From Isoetes taiwanensis (Eukaryota; Streptophyta; Lycopodiopsida; Isoetales; Isoetaceae): a stretch of 64,000 nt of DNA. Made by a program: the position numbers and the translations under genes. Below are positions 21,433 to 33,900 of this stretch, in pieces. Numbering within the stretch: position 1 is the stretch's first letter; every line of letters starts with the position of its first letter. A model generated the notes under the pieces. That model made no database searches. It worked only from the letters and a program-made list of their open reading frames with translations, and was not told the origin of the DNA. The DNA lies in assembly GCA_021234155.1 (NCBI GenBank), contig JAJEKV010000039.1, forward strand, positions 2,792,001-2,856,000, given 5' to 3'.

Positions 21433-24180
21433 GTTTAGACCCGTTTTTGATTTTGGGGCATGGAGGCCCAGTTGGCGATCCGACCACCAGCGCATAAGTC
21501 GAGCGGCGAAATTACCCTGGGGACAAGTTCCCTGGCGAGTTTTTCCCGAGGGGATCGATCACTTACCCCTCACTAGGAGGTATTGACATCCACCTCCACC
21601 CAATTGACTACAAGTGTGTAGTAAGCGACCTACTTTGGCGTTTCTTGGAGGAGGGTGGTCTTACCCCCAGGAAACTTGGTCCCCTAGGTAATGGGATGTT
21701 GGGTCCATTAGGCGGAGCCGGTTCGGTTCGGGAGTGGGGGTCCTGGCAGATCCTCGGCCCCCGACTTGGACTAACTACTTGAACAAGATACTTGGGGTTC
21801 ACCACAGAGGCTGGTAGAAAGATTGAAGTGAGAATAGCGGCACTGGGACTGCTGGGTGGTATACATGTGACCGCGGAGAAGCAAAGCTCCACTACCTAGT
21901 AGGACGTTACCGACCCCGTGGTCTTGGGAAGGGGTTGGCTGGGGCCCGTCTCATGCCTCTGCTTGTGCTTCTGTGCCGGTGCATTTTTCTCTTGGGTGTG
22001 CGGCGTCATGGCGCACATCACATAAATTTCACCTTTTTTGAGACCCGAATTTTTATCGTGCTTTTCTTTGTGTTTATGCTTGGAAATTCATAATTAATGC
22101 ATGGGGCAGGGAAAAATCCTGGTTTTCAACCAGCTGGCTTGCCAAGTGGCCCGAGTATAGGAAAATCCCGGTATTTCGGATGAGTTTTAGACCCTCGATT
22201 TTTATTGGGATGGCCACCGTTTGGCCAACAAGGTTTAGACCACATTTTCGATTTTGGGGCATGGAGGAGGCCCCGGATTGGCGATCCGACCTCGCCGCGT
22301 CGTCCGGAACGGCGAAATTACCCTAGGGGACAAGTTCCACGGCGAGTTTTCCCAGGGGATCAATCACTTACCCCTCACTAGGAGGTATTCAGCATCCACC
22401 TCCATGCCAATTGACTACAAGTGTGTAGTAAACGACCTACTTTGGCGTTTCTTGGAGAGGGGGTGGTCTTCTGCCCACGAAACTTGGTCCCCTAGGTAAT
22501 GGGGATGTTCCGGGTCCATTAGGCGGAGCAGTTCACCGATTCGGGAGTGGGGTCTAGCGAGTCCTCATTGGCTTGGACTGGCAGAACAAGATACTTGGGA
22601 GTTCACCACGAGGCCACGGTAGAAGATTGAAGTGAGAATAGCAGCACTAGGGCGCTAGGTGGTATACATGTGACCACGGAGAAGCAAAGCTGGCTCCACT
22701 ACCTAGTAGGGCGTTACCGACCGGTGGTCTTGGGAAGGGGTTGGCTCGGGCTTCGTCTCATGCCTGCTTGTGCTTCTATTGCGGTGCATTTTCTCTTGCG
22801 TGTGCAGCGTCATGCTTTGCACATCACATAAAATTTCACCTTTTTGAGACCCGAATTTTTATCATTGCTTTTCTTTGTGTTTATGCTCGGAAATTCATAA
22901 TTAATGCATGGGGGGGGAAAAATCCTGGTTTTCAGCCAGCTGGCTTGCCAAGTGGCCCGAGTATAGGAAAATCCCGGTATTTCGGATGAGTTTTAGACCC
23001 TCGATTTTTTATTGGGATGGCACCGTTGGCCTTACAAAGGTTTAGACCACGTTTTTTGATTTTGGGGCATGGAGGCCGGTTGGCGATCCGACCTCTCCCG
23101 CATCGTCACGGAGCAGCGAAATTATCCTAGGGACAAGTTCCACGGCCAGTTTTCCCGGGGATCAATCACTTACCCCTCACTAGGAGGTATTCGACATCCA
23201 CCTCCATGCTAATTGACTACAAGTGTGTAGTAAGCGACCTACTTTGGCGTTTCTTGGAGGGGGTGGTCTTACGCCCGAAACTTGGTCCCCCTAGGTAATG
23301 GGGATGTTTGGGTCCATTAGGCGGAGCCGTTCTGGGATTCGGAGTGGGGGTCCAGCCGTCCTCGGCCCCTAGCTTGGACTAGCTGCGAGAACAAGATACT
23401 TGGGTTCACCACGAGGCCACAGTAGAAGATTGGTAGAAGGACTGCTAGGTGGTATACATGTGACCACGGAGAAGAAAAGCTAGCTCCCACTGCTTTCTAG
23501 GGCGTTACTGGACCGTGGCCTCGAAAGGGGTTGGCTGGAAGCGTCTCATGCCTGACCTTCTATTGTCGGTACATTTTCTCTTGCGTGTCGCGGCGTCATG
23601 TTGCATATCTGAATTTCACCTTTTTTTTTTCGAGACCAGTTTTTATCTGTTTTTGTGTTTATGCTCCATAATTAATGCATGGGCGGGGGGGCCTGATTTT
23701 CAGCCAGGCTGCTTGCCAAGTGATGTGGCGTCTGTCTTTCGGATGAGGTTGGCTTTCGGGCTTCGTCTCATGCCTCTGCTTGTGCTTCTATTGCCGGTGC
23801 ATTTTTCTCTTGCGTGTGCGGCGTCATGCTTTGCTGCATCAAATTTCACCTTTTTTTGGACCAGTTTTTATCGTGCTTTTCTTTGTGTTTATGATCCGGA
23901 AATTCTTGATTAATGCATGGGGCGGGGAAAAATCATGGTTTTCAGCCGGTGGCTTGCCAAGTGGCCCCAGAGCATCTGAGGAAAATCCCGGTATTTTTCG
24001 GGTGAGCTTTAGACCCTCGATTTTTGATTGGGATGGCCACCGTTGGCCGACAAAGGTTTAGACCACATTTTTTATTTTTTGGGGCATGGAGGAGGCCTCC
24101 GGTTGGCGTCCGACCTCTCCATGTCATCACGGAGCAGCATGAAATTACCCCTAGGGGACAAGTTCCACGGCCCTCTTGAT
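21433..24180. repeat. ~800-bp tandem array, three units plus
   Basis: Units start at 21433, 22233, 23040 and 24056 with GTTTAGACC, then GATTTTGGGGCATGGAGG. The first two are 800 and 807 bp. The third is 1016 bp because about 225 bp of its end is duplicated (23526-23751 again from 23752). The fourth is cut at about 24180, where another array starts. Within each unit a plus-strand frame encodes a similar peptide (for example 22254-22499, with DYKCVVNDLLWRFLERGW), so the repeat could derive from a coding element. The units differ mainly at C/G-rich sites. Confidence 0.9.
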
Positions 24181-24185
24181 CAGAG

Positions 24186-25000
24186 GAGCATCCCGAATGT
24201 AAATCCTACCAAACCCTAGGGTTTGGTAGGGTTTATCTCAGCGTCAAGGCGGAGACTAACACATCCGAAACTTTGCATGGAGTTCTCTCGTGTATGCTCA
24301 CGGGGACCATGCGGGAGATGGGGTCAAATCCCCTGTCGCAGACATGCTTTTCGAACTCCCCTTCCTTTGGAAAGGGGCTTGTGAAGGGAGTCTCCAAAAA
24401 GGTATCTTTGCCAGGAAATTTGGCTCACGTCTCCAGGTGCCATGAGGGTAATCCGTACGGGTATTCCCGCGTCGGATCACGGGCCCTCACGGGTCATCGA
24501 ACATCCCGAGATGTAAACCCTATCAAACCTAGGGTTTGCTAGGATTTATCTCGGCGTCAAGGCGGAGACTCACACATCCGAACTTTGCATGGAGTTCTCA
24601 TTGTATGCTCACGGGGACCATGCGGGAGATGGGGTCGAATCCCCCTAGCGCGGCATGCTTTCGAACTCCCCTTCCTTTGGAAAGGGGCTTGTGAAGGGAG
24701 TCTCGAAAAAAATATCTTTGCACCGGAAGCTTGGCTCTCTCCCGGTGCCATGGCGTAATCCCGCACGGGTATTCCCGCGTCGGATCACGGGCCCTCGGGT
24801 CGCCGGAGCATCCCGGAGAATGTAAACCCTATCAAACCCTAGGGTTTGCTGGGGTTTACATCTCGGCGTCAAGGCGGAGACTCACACATCCGAAACTTTG
24901 CATGGAGTTCTCGTATGCTCACTCGGGGACCATGCGGGAGATGGGGTCCGAATCCCCTGGCAACATGCTGATCGGACTCCCCTTCCTTTGGAAGGGGCTT
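24186..25000. repeat. ~315-bp tandem array with a palindrome, about 2.6 units
   Basis: Units start at about 24186, 24500 and 24806 with GAGCATCCCGA and ATGTAAACCCTA. Each begins with a palindrome centred on AAACCCTAGGGTTT; in the first unit it is perfect over 26 bp (24205-24230). Further shared parts are GGCGTCAAGGCGGAGACT, CATGCGGGAGATGGGGTC and CTCCCCTTCCTTTGG. The core resembles two plant telomere repeats head to head (CCCTAAA/TTTAGGG), but it occurs only once per unit, so it is not a telomere. Confidence 0.9.
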
Positions 25001-25228
25001 GTGAGTTCTCAAGATCCTTCTATTCTATCCCTTGCCAAACTCCTCTACAAAAATTTCAAAGGTTATCATATTTCTTGCATAAAGTCCTAGTCCGTCACCA
25101 CCATCTAGCCATGTCACCCAAAATTTGTCAACATCACCCAATGAAAAGACCAAAGATGGACATCTTTTCATTTTTTGGCCTAGTCAAAACTTGGCCTTGC
25201 TTATTGACATGCCATGTCACCACTTGGA
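25001..25228. other. Unique spacer
   Basis: A short AT-richer stretch lies between two arrays. No gene is visible. Confidence 0.4.
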
Positions 25229-25956
25229 GTGCCTAGGTGGCATGCTTGAGCCTAGGTGGCATGCAGGCCACCTTTGCATGTTGGAACCTAGGTGGCATGT
25301 TGGAGCCTCACGTGGCATATGGAGCCACATTGACATGTTTGAGCCTAGGTGGCATGTTAGAGCTTAGGTGGCATGTTTGAGCCACCTTGGCATGTTAGAG
25401 CCCATGTGGCATGTTAGAGCCCACGTGGCATGTTGGAGTCCAGTGGCATGTTTGAGCCACCTTGGCATGTTGGAACCTAGGTGGCATGTTGGAGCCCATT
25501 GGCATGTTTGAGCCACCTTGTCATGTCGAACCTAGGTGGCATGTCGAGCCACCTTGGCATGCACGAGCCACCTTGGCATGTTGGAGCCCACATAGCATGT
25601 TTGAGCCAACTTGGCATGTTGGAGCCAGCGTTGCATGTTTGAGCCACCTTGGCATGTTTGAGCCTAGGTGGCATGTTGGTGCCTAGGTGGCATGTTAGAG
25701 CCACCTTGGCATGTTGGACCCTAGGTTGCATGTTGGAGCTGCGTGGCATGTTTGGCGACCTTGGCATGTTTGGGCGAGTGGCATCATGGCATGTTGGAGC
25801 CTAAGTGGCATGTTGGGAGCCCGCGTGGCATGTTTGAGCCACGGCATGTTGGAGCCTAGGTGGCATGTTGGAACCCATGGCATGTTTGAGCCACCTTGGC
25901 ATGTTTGAGCTACCTTGGCATGTTTGAGCCTAGGTGGCATGTTGGTGCCTAGGTGG
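25229..25956. repeat. 19-bp minisatellite, left block
   Basis: The unit TGGCATGTTGGAGCCTAGG is repeated some 35-40 times. Variants in the last positions (CCTAGG, CCCACG, CCACCT) and at the middle base (TTGGAG, TTAGAG, TTTGAG) tend to alternate, giving a loose higher-order pattern. The open frames across it have a 19-residue period because 19 is not a multiple of three, and they are not genes. The same minisatellite fills 38257-39412. Confidence 0.95.
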
Positions 25957-26212
25957 GGAGCAACTCTCCAGGCTCTGTCACAGAATTTGGTTATGCATTG
26001 ACATTGTATAATTTGGTAGTTGAAAACCACTGAATTGGTTTTTTGGTACCCATTGACATGATGGGGTCAAAACATGGCTGTTTGACCCCATCTTCTTTCG
26101 AACAATTGAAGCTATAAGTGCGATTGCGAATATAATAATCCTCGAACAACTCACGGTTACGCTTCTACTTTGCAAACACGGCAAAGAAGGAAAGATCTAG
26201 CAAGCGGGCGGG

Positions 26213-26471
26213 GGGTGGTCTTCTGCCCACAAAACTTGGTCTCAAGGTAATAGCGATGTTTGAGTCCGTTGGCGGTCGGATCACCCGATTCCGGGGTAAG
26301 CGGGTTGCCGATCCATGGCCAAGGACCCTCGGAGGGACCTTTAAGGCGAACTTCTTACGGAAGGTTTTAGGGTTCCATCTTAAAGCGTCAACGCCCTCCC
26401 ACTACCTCATGACATTGTGCAAGATCCTGGTCCCAATCGGCTGGGGTATGGCCTCCAAAGCGTAAACCACA
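26213..26471 (+). repeat. Left part of a diverged ~800-bp repeat unit
   Basis: GGGGTGGTCTTCTGCCCAC, AAACTTGGTC and GGTAAT-GCGATGTT match the middle of the 800-bp unit seen at 21433-24055. The stretch runs to the 5-bp target site of the LTR element. The missing front part of such a unit appears on the other side of the element (37904-38133). Confidence 0.55.
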
Positions 26472-26476
26472 TGCGT
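26472..26476. repeat. Target site duplication TGCGT, left
   Basis: TGCGT directly precedes the left LTR and is repeated at 37573-37577 directly after the right LTR. Confidence 0.75.
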
Positions 26477-27052
26477 TGTGTTTGGGATGCAGGTTGGGAA
26501 CTCTGGAAAACGACCCTCTGTGAGGACCGATGGATCCTAACGGGGAGAGTCAGGGGGGCTATGTCCGCGGGGGATTTTGCAAGAAGAAGAAAAAAGAAGA
26601 ACAAGCGAGAAGAAAAAGATGATAAACTTCCTTGATATCAATGATGAAAATACATGAGCTCTAATAATAGAGAAAGGCGAAAGGAGACAAGACTCAAAAC
26701 TCATCTAAAAACTTATGAGCTAACTCTACTCATATATATAGTACAATGGCCTTGGGCCCAATATAGACACTCTGGTGATCTCGGTGCGACTCACGGAAGG
26801 AGGCGATTCTGAGGAATGTTGGCGGTGCCTCTTGAAGTGCCTAGAATCCTTGGCGTGGCGGTGGCCGAGGCGAACCCGTCACTTGTCTGGCGGGCCTCTT
26901 GATGGCGACCCGCAGGCTTTTAGTGCGTGGTCTGCTGCTTGGTCTTCTGCCGGAGCCCTTGGATGTGGACCGTGGTGGCCCGAGGATCCCTTGAGCTTGA
27001 CACAGTGCATGCGTATGCATGAATAGTCATGCCGGGGAGCCTGGAGACTAAC
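26477..27052 (-). repeat. 3' LTR of the gypsy element
   Basis: It matches 36992-37572 over its full length, for example GATGAAAATACATGAGCTC, ATATATAGTACAATGGCC and TGCGTATGCATGAATAGTCA. Differences from the other LTR cluster in C/G-rich parts (26520-26570, 26850-26960), while AT-rich parts are nearly identical. LTR divergence should not be used to date the insertion without checking the read data. Confidence 0.9.
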
Positions 27053-27064
27053 CTCCCCAAAAGC

Positions 27065-30000
27065 GACACTTTCCAGTGAAGAAAGGAGGAAGCGTTTGGG
27101 AGGGAGAAAGCCATCGATGCGAAGTGATCCTCACGGGGAGTGAGGGCGGGCACCGATATGAGTCCCGGCTTATGAGATCTTGGCGTGATTGAAGAGCTTG
27201 AGGTGTGTTTTGGCCAAAGGGGCGGGATCGGCATCAATAAGCGAGGAAGCGTACCATGTCTTCAAAGGGCGGCGTGGGCGTCACGAAGAAATGTCGCCTT
27301 GACATTCCATGAGAGGCAGTCACGAAGGCCAAAAACCGACGCGGCATTGATTCGGATTAAAAATATGGGGCCGCTGCGATTTAAGAAGCTTAGCAAAATG
27401 CATTTGAAAGCGGCGCAAAATCCACAGCTTGAAGATGGGCCAGAAGGATCCGGGTGGGTGGAGGCGTGCAGAAGATGTTGAACCATGAAAGCGCATCGCG
27501 GGCGTTGCCAACCGCGCTCGTAGCAATGTAGATCCAATTGGTGGTGTTGTCGAGGTGGCACCTTCTTCCCAATGTGGCGGCGAACAAAGCGTGGATCCCA
27601 CCGGGAGATCGTCGAGATCCCGAGGTGGTGTCCCGGCTGCGCATGACCATCCATGACCTTGGTCCAAAAAAAGCGCCAATCCGAAGTGAGGGAACACTGG
27701 GGCGTGGAAGTGCGCCCGGGGAAGCATAGGGAGAAGGAACCATGCGGGTGGGCGTGGGTTCTTGGCGGTCTCCACTGGGAGGCCCGACAAGATCGGGATC
27801 AAGAGCGACACCAGCGATCCCAAAGAAAGCGGAGAGGCGAGAGTGGACAAGAGGGCTATCCCATCCGTGGGGACCGTCTTGCTATCCATGAGCTTATAAC
27901 GATTGTAACCAGCGAGTCTTTGCATATAAATTTGTGCATAGGGGAAGATCCTCGGGATGTCCTAGATACTTCCTGATTTGTTCTGGCCTTTCAGCTTGCC
28001 GAGAGATAAATGATTTGCAAGCTCGGGCATGTACTCGATGAAGAGTTTGGAGTGCGGCGGGGATCCATAAGATATGGATTGTTATCACGCACCCATTACC
28101 TGCGATTAGGGTCACCACAGGAAAAGCTGGCGTGGCCCATTTCCAAAGTGTTCACATGTATCACCCGGATAGAAATCATGAAATATGTAAGCCATGGGCT
28201 GAACCACTCTGAAGGTGAGAAAGTGCGGATCGGCCTTGCGATTGTATGAGATCAAAAGGCGACAAGGGGCTGCGGCACAACCCTTTGTCTTCAATGGAGA
28301 GTTACGGCCAAATCCGAAGAAAATCTGCTTGCTTTCGGTGGAATATCCACGGGGCCATCGGCCGCATGCCCGCCGAAAGGAAGAGGTGGCATCGAGCAAC
28401 CACATAATCGTGATAGCGGGAGAGGCTGGGAAGTCAACAGGCATTCAGCGAAGAATGGCGGTATGGCGTCAAGTTTTGCTTGAGCCTCATCAGCAGACTG
28501 AATAGCTTGCTGCAGCTGTTGTTCGAGATCACGGATCCGATTGTCCCTTTCGAGCAGCGGTGTGGCTAGTCCGCGGACCCGTTTCTGAGAAGGATTGACC
28601 TGGGAGGAAGATTTCCCGGTGTATTGAGGCGAAACACGGCAATCTCCATCATCCGGTATCTTACGTTTTACGCACCTCTGTAAGCTGATCTTGAAGAGGT
28701 GGTGAGAGGAGTCGTGTAATGAAAGCTGAGCACGTCAAGGAGGCGACTTGGCGTCGGGCTGAAAGATTTTGAACGAGTGCTGAAATTTTCACCGCGATTC
28801 AAGTACAAGGCATTGAGTTTAGCAATATCTGCGTCCTTGGTACTTTCGGGGAGGCGGCTTTGGACTTGTTGTGCTCCAATAAAGTCTGAATTTCTATTTG
28901 GGCTGAGCACTTGATCTACGAGTTGGCTGACTTGAGCTTGTGTACTTTTGAGATCTGCATGAGCACAGTAAGAGAGCTTCATGCTTGTCTTGAAGTTTGG
29001 CCTCCAAAGTTGCAACTTGGCGTTCGCGACTGAAGGTCTGGTGTACGCGCTCGAGAGGCCTCTAGTGCAGATTGAACCCGCTCATAAGAAGCGTCTTGGG
29101 ATTCTTGTAACTTGAGGAAGCGGCGGCAGGCATCCTGGCGTCTTGATACAACAAGCCCGGCGAGGGTGTTGTGGTGGTGGAAACTTCTTTGTTGCCTGGT
29201 TTGGGATGTTTGGGAAAAATGGTGTGAAGTGGATGGTGTAGCGGAGGAGGGAAGCAGTGACATGGGTGTGGTATGGACATGACCCGATGGAAAACTGAGG
29301 CGTGAAGTGCCAACTTGGTGAGTGATTGGAAGGGGCGGTGGAATTATGAGGGAATTTGGTGGTGTGGGAGGGGAAATGTGGGATGAGGGCTTGAAAGTGG
29401 CCTCCCACGAAACTTGAAAATGGAAGTGGTACCCCTAAAAGTCCATTTCTTGGAAAACGATAGAACATCATTTGGGGCCAATCTATGTGGTGTTTGGGTG
29501 TGTAGCGATGAGGACGAGGTTATAGAAAGGCTTATTGATATGGGTGTTCTTGATAGAATACCCAAAAAGAATTTTAATACCGAGAAATTTAACAAAGGTT
29601 TACGTGAGGCTTGTCGATATTGGTCGGGGCGATGGACATTGGCATGATAAGCGAGTGCACCAAACTTCGTGACATCGAGATCTGTATAGCGAACCATGAT
29701 ACACAAAGGGGTGTGCAAGGGAATATGAAATACCTCGAGAAATCAAATGTTGAGTCAGCGAAATAGTGGTGCCATCGACCCGCGATGGTGTAACCTTAGC
29801 GGGCTGTTATTAACGATGTTGGCGATGAAGCTGCTTCAAGCCCAGTCGGATTTGGAGCGGAAGTTCCATTTGAGAGAATTAAATGTAAAAGGCGGGTGTG
29901 GTTCAGCTGACTTCTTTATTTGGGCCAACAAAGGGCTTCCGCGGAAAGTGGCGTCAAGAAGGATCTGAGGATGCAAAAAGGGCGGATCCTTGGGGCGGTA

Positions 30001-31090
30001 GCTTGAAGTGTAGAAAATCTTTAGGGGCAGCCATGGGAATGATGTGCTTGAGCGAAGAGGATGCCAAAGGCGGAAGACGAAAAGTCGAGCCTACGGAGGA
30101 CAAAGGCCTGGAAGGCGAAAAGGTTTGTTTTAGAGCTGGCCCCGGAAGCGAAGAGGTATGAAGAGTCTGGCTGGAACCGTTGATGGTGCCGGTGTCTAAA
30201 GATGCCAAAAAAGGGTATTGAGAGGCAAAAATTTGGCTAAGTCCCAAAAACGTAAAGGGAGAAGCAATGAGCGGTGGGGATGAGGCGTGAAAGAAAGATC
30301 GGATGTGGCGAGATGGCAAAAGGACACCCATTAATGTTCGATGAAGGCGTGAAAAGAAGGAATGGCATTCAATGCTGGCAACTTCGAAGTGGGATATCAT
30401 TAAAAGGAATGTGTCGAGAAGGTACCATGGCTAGATATCTTGGCGGGAGAAAAAGATTCTCATTTAGAAACAGACCTTGCATTGCAAACCACGTTGGCGA
30501 TTTGTGTGATTGGTCCGTCGACAAGGAGTTCCTCAGATGGGCTATATAAGGCGAACCGAGAGGAGCGAAGGCATCCGATGGCTTCGGTATATGGCTGCTT
30601 CTTTGGCTTGAGCGAAGATTGCACGATGCCCTAAGCTGTCGGGAGTGGATCACTTGCAAGATGAATTATGCGGATCTCTGGCTGCCACAACCATGGCATT
30701 GAATGGGCGGTGGTGTCTTGGGATGGCTGGCTATCCGACCCAAAGACCAGCGGGATGGAGGTGGTTACGCACCTTATTTGGGATCGGGGCGAGAACCTTT
30801 ACCATCTCTAGCGCATTACCTCTGCTCAGGAACCGGGTAGGGGTTTTACCTCTTAGGACTTAGTAGATAGGGCTCTGAGCCCGTTTTTGTATATAGGCGG
30901 TGCCCATAAGCGAAATAAATTGGGCTTCGCCCACATTTTGTAAAAATCTCCACTATAATATAATATACCGCCTTTCTAGTCACTTTTACGTGGTGTTTGC
31001 TTCTTGAAGCTGTCTCTGCGTGTGTTGATGTTCACTTTACGTGTGATGAAATGCTTTGAGGCGAAAACCATTAACCAATGTAGGTAATGG
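27065..31090 (-). pseudogene. Extra 3' region of the gypsy element, unidentified ORF remnants
   Basis: Between integrase and the 3' LTR lie about 4 kb with protein-like minus-strand frames. These include 30659-30369, 30400-29954, 29263-28979 (a proline/serine-rich linker followed by a glutamine/arginine-rich, probably coiled-coil stretch), 29015-28668 and 28444-28112. On the other strand, 29414-29647 is also open over 78 residues. Tat and Athila elements are known to carry additional sense or antisense ORFs here (env-like ORF, second RNase H). I cannot assign these remnants to any of those, and a captured host gene is also possible. Confidence 0.45.
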
Positions 31091-31108
31091 AGTGCCATCT
31101 AACTTCGG

Positions 31109-32160
31109 CTAGTTGGAAAACACTTGGTCTAACCACTTGAACAATTTGATAAGGGCCAAACCAGCGAAACTTGAGTTTGCAGGAAAATTTTTGTACACGG
31201 AATCATAAAGAAGAACCAAATCTCCTTCTTTGAATGTTTTTGTCTTCAAGCGTTTGTCATGTAAAGATTTTTTGCAAGCTGTTGTCCATGAAGAACACGA
31301 ATATAAGCATCCTTGAAGTTCATCAAGCTGTTCTAATTGATAGACCCGTTCTTTGAGTCGGCCGGATGGATTATGAAGCGTGCCGGTTGAAAGCGGGTGT
31401 TGGAAGGATGTATTCAAAGCGGCATGAGAGCTTCGACCATAAACCAATTTAAAAGGAGTGTGACCGGTAGCAATCTTGAAACAAGTATTGTAGGCCCAAA
31501 AAACGATGGGAAGTTTTGTGCACGCCAATGCGTGCGGGGAAGCGTCACAAATTTTCTTGAGAATGGTGACCCGAGTTTTGTTGGTGCTTTCTGCCAACCC
31601 ATTGCCTTGAGGATAGTAAGGTGTGCTCTTGTGATGATGTATCGGGGAGATAATCCGTCGGCTCCTTGATAGTATGATTGATGAAATGAACACCACGGTC
31701 CCTTTGCGACCAGCTCAGGTGAGGCGGCCCGAATCCGCGTGATAATTTGTTGATAGAGGACTCTAGGCGTGCTAGCTGCGGTGTTATGCGGAAGTGCACA
31801 AGCTTCCACCCATTTGGTGGCGTGGTCGGTGAGAACCCGAATGTATCGAGACGCGAGTGTGCAGCGGGGGAGGATCTATAGGTCCCACAAAGTCCATTCC
31901 CCATTTCTTTGAAGGGAAGTGGGCGTGGCGGCCAGGCGTCAAGGGAAGCGTCCGCGGGCGTGGGCGTCCCACCAGGCAAAGCGTCACGTCTTGGCGTGGG
32001 CGTGAGCATCTTTGAAGAAGCGTGGGCCAATAATACCCGGCTAGAAGGATTTTTTGCGTGCCGTGGTGTCACCATGAAAATGACCACCAGGAGCCCTTGA
32101 TGAGCTTCTCGAACAATGTGCGGAACTTCATGAGGTAGAACCACGGCGTCGAAGGATGGT
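31109..32160 (-). pseudogene. Gypsy integrase
   Basis: Read on the minus strand, the core starts with the KWGMDFVGPIDPP stretch (about 31909-31860) holding the first catalytic aspartate. It continues through degraded sequence with ELVAKGPW and reaches STPYYPQGNGLAESTNK (near 31640-31590), which includes the catalytic glutamate. After it come FWAYNTCFKIATGHTPFKLV and a C-terminal part with FKEGDLVLLYDS. At least three frame changes interrupt it. The enzyme would insert the cDNA into the genome. This copy is not functional as read. Confidence 0.88.
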
Positions 32161-32499
32161 GTCCTTACCCTTTTTGTAGAGATGTCCAGGCAACCATGGT
32201 GTAGTCCGCGGACCTCTGGGGAGAAATTGATGGCGGCAGGATTGTCGCTTGGCGGGGAGAAGGCGTCTGTCTTACGGTGGAAGAGCACACCGTGAGGAAA
32301 TGCTGGCTGAAATCATGGAACCAATGTGGTGTTCTTGCTGTGACTAAAAAGTTGAGCATCGAGGAAAAGCGTCACGAGACCCCGATTCGCGGGATCATCG
32401 TTGTGGATGCGTGAAAGATAATCGGAACAACATGAGATTTACCCGACCTTATGAGCGATTTCAAAAGGAGCAAATTCTTGGAGAAAGAAGGACCCAGCA

Positions 32500-32850
32500 A
32501 ATGCGGCCCGTGGGCGTGGACTTGTTGATCAAATAGAGGAGTGCTTGGTGGTCCACAAAGAACTTGATTTGGCTGCCCAAAAGGTAATGGCCAGGCGTTG
32601 GACCGAAAATGAGACCCAAAAGCTTCCGCGCTCAGGTGGCGAGAATAGTTGCGCTTCAGCGAAGTGAGTTTTAATTTGGCATAGCGATTTGGTTTGTCGG
32701 TGTCGCATCATATTCTTGAAAAGAAACGACTCCAATAGCAAGCGCCGGGACATCGACATGAGCGTGAAAGGGCTTGTCCCATTGAGGAGGAACAAGAACC
32801 GGTGCACGAGTAAGCAAAAGCTTCAGGTGTTGGAAGCGACTTCCGCTGGG
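32500..32850 (-). pseudogene. Gypsy RNase H region
   Basis: Minus-strand fragments with PPQWDKPFHAHVDVPALAIG-like text and SVQRLAITFWAAKS fit the RNase H domain that follows the reverse transcriptase in Ty3/gypsy. The first aspartate (HVDV) is recognisable. The frame breaks twice, so the assignment rests on position and partial similarity. Confidence 0.65.
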
Positions 32851-33169
32851 AATTCCAAGCCCGGTGGATTAAATCACCGTGAGTTTATGAATGGGATGCG
32901 CAATGGTGTCGATCCGGTATGAAGGTGGAGTAATAATTGACCTTTCGGGGAAAGCGTGTCTCCTTGATATTGGGTGGTGCTTGAGCCTTGAGCACACAAG
33001 GCGATTTTGGCGGGGATCGGTGGTGATTCTGCTTTGCGACAACATGGCCTAACGAGAACACCGGAAGTGGCCTTAAAGGTGCATTTCTCGGGATTGAGAC
33101 TAATGCGGGACTCATCACATTTACGGAAGGCGAGTTCCAATTTATCAAATGGTCAGCCATGGGCTGTAG

Positions 33170-33900
33170 GCGAGAGAAGTCATCTTGAAAAATTTGCAAG
33201 AAGGGATTTTCCTTCATGAAATCATGAAAAAGCGAGAGCATGATCGTTGAAGCGTTGAAGGAGAGTTGGATAATCCAAAAGGAACCACCTTGTAGGCAAA
33301 AGTGCCCCGCGGGTGGTGAAAGTGGTCTTGAGTTGATCGAGTCCTTGATGGAGATTTGATTGTAGCCCGAAAAAAACCATCCATAAAGGAGTACATCTCA
33401 TGTCGACCACTTCTTCGAGAACTTGTGCGTGAAGGGGAAGTGGAAAATGATCACGCTCAGTGGCGATTGAGTTCCAGATAGTCCACCGGGGGGCGGATCT
33501 TACCATTGTGCTTAAGGACAATGACTATGGGGCTCACCCATTCGAGAATGTTTGACCTCATAGATCAAACTGCGGCAAAGGAGTTTGTCAATTTCGCCTT
33601 GGCGATCCGCGGTAATTAGGGTTGAGCACATCTTGTCGTTGCTACAGCTTTGGTGCATCAGATTTGGTAGGAATGGTGAGTTCCCCAAGCTTTTGTTGAT
33701 TCCCGAAGATCTTTGTAACTCCGGTGAAAATGTGTTTGAATTTTTTGAGCGGCTTGGCCCACCTGATTCGATAAGGGCCGGAAGATTTGCGACAATCTTG
33801 GGCCGGGTTGATTGTTGCCAAGCGTCCACAATCTCGACTTGAGTCATGAATATGGGGTATTACTTCAATATCTGGACAATGTGTGCGGGGAGGTTGGAGC
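33170..33900 (-). pseudogene. Gypsy reverse transcriptase
   Basis: On the minus strand, YSFMDGF (about 33396-33375) gives the first catalytic aspartate. It is followed by HQGLDQLKTTFTTR, GTFAYKVVPFGLSNSP (the conserved FGL-N-P block) and, about 40 residues later, LQIFQDDFS, the YxDD-type active site. The parts lie in different frames. The domain copies the element's RNA into DNA. It sits between protease and RNase H, as expected. Confidence 0.9.

Noticed and set aside
21433-22200. Ribosomal RNA, suggested by GGCGAAATTACCCTGGGGACAAG-like wording
   Set aside because: No run of conserved rRNA core sequence follows, and the 800-bp tandem unit does not match rDNA organisation.
24205-24230. Interstitial telomere
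   Set aside because: There is only one head-to-head pair of CCCTAAA-like motifs per 315-bp unit and no tandem TTTAGGG run.
25229-25956. CRISPR-like array
   Set aside because: The 19-bp units are directly adjacent with no unique spacers, the setting is a plant nuclear genome, and no cas genes are present.
25125-26030. Frames encoding periodic MACWSHLGMLEPRWHVGA-like peptides, also at 38434-39590
   Set aside because: They are the 19-bp minisatellite read in rotating frames; both strands are open equally and no start or context supports a gene.
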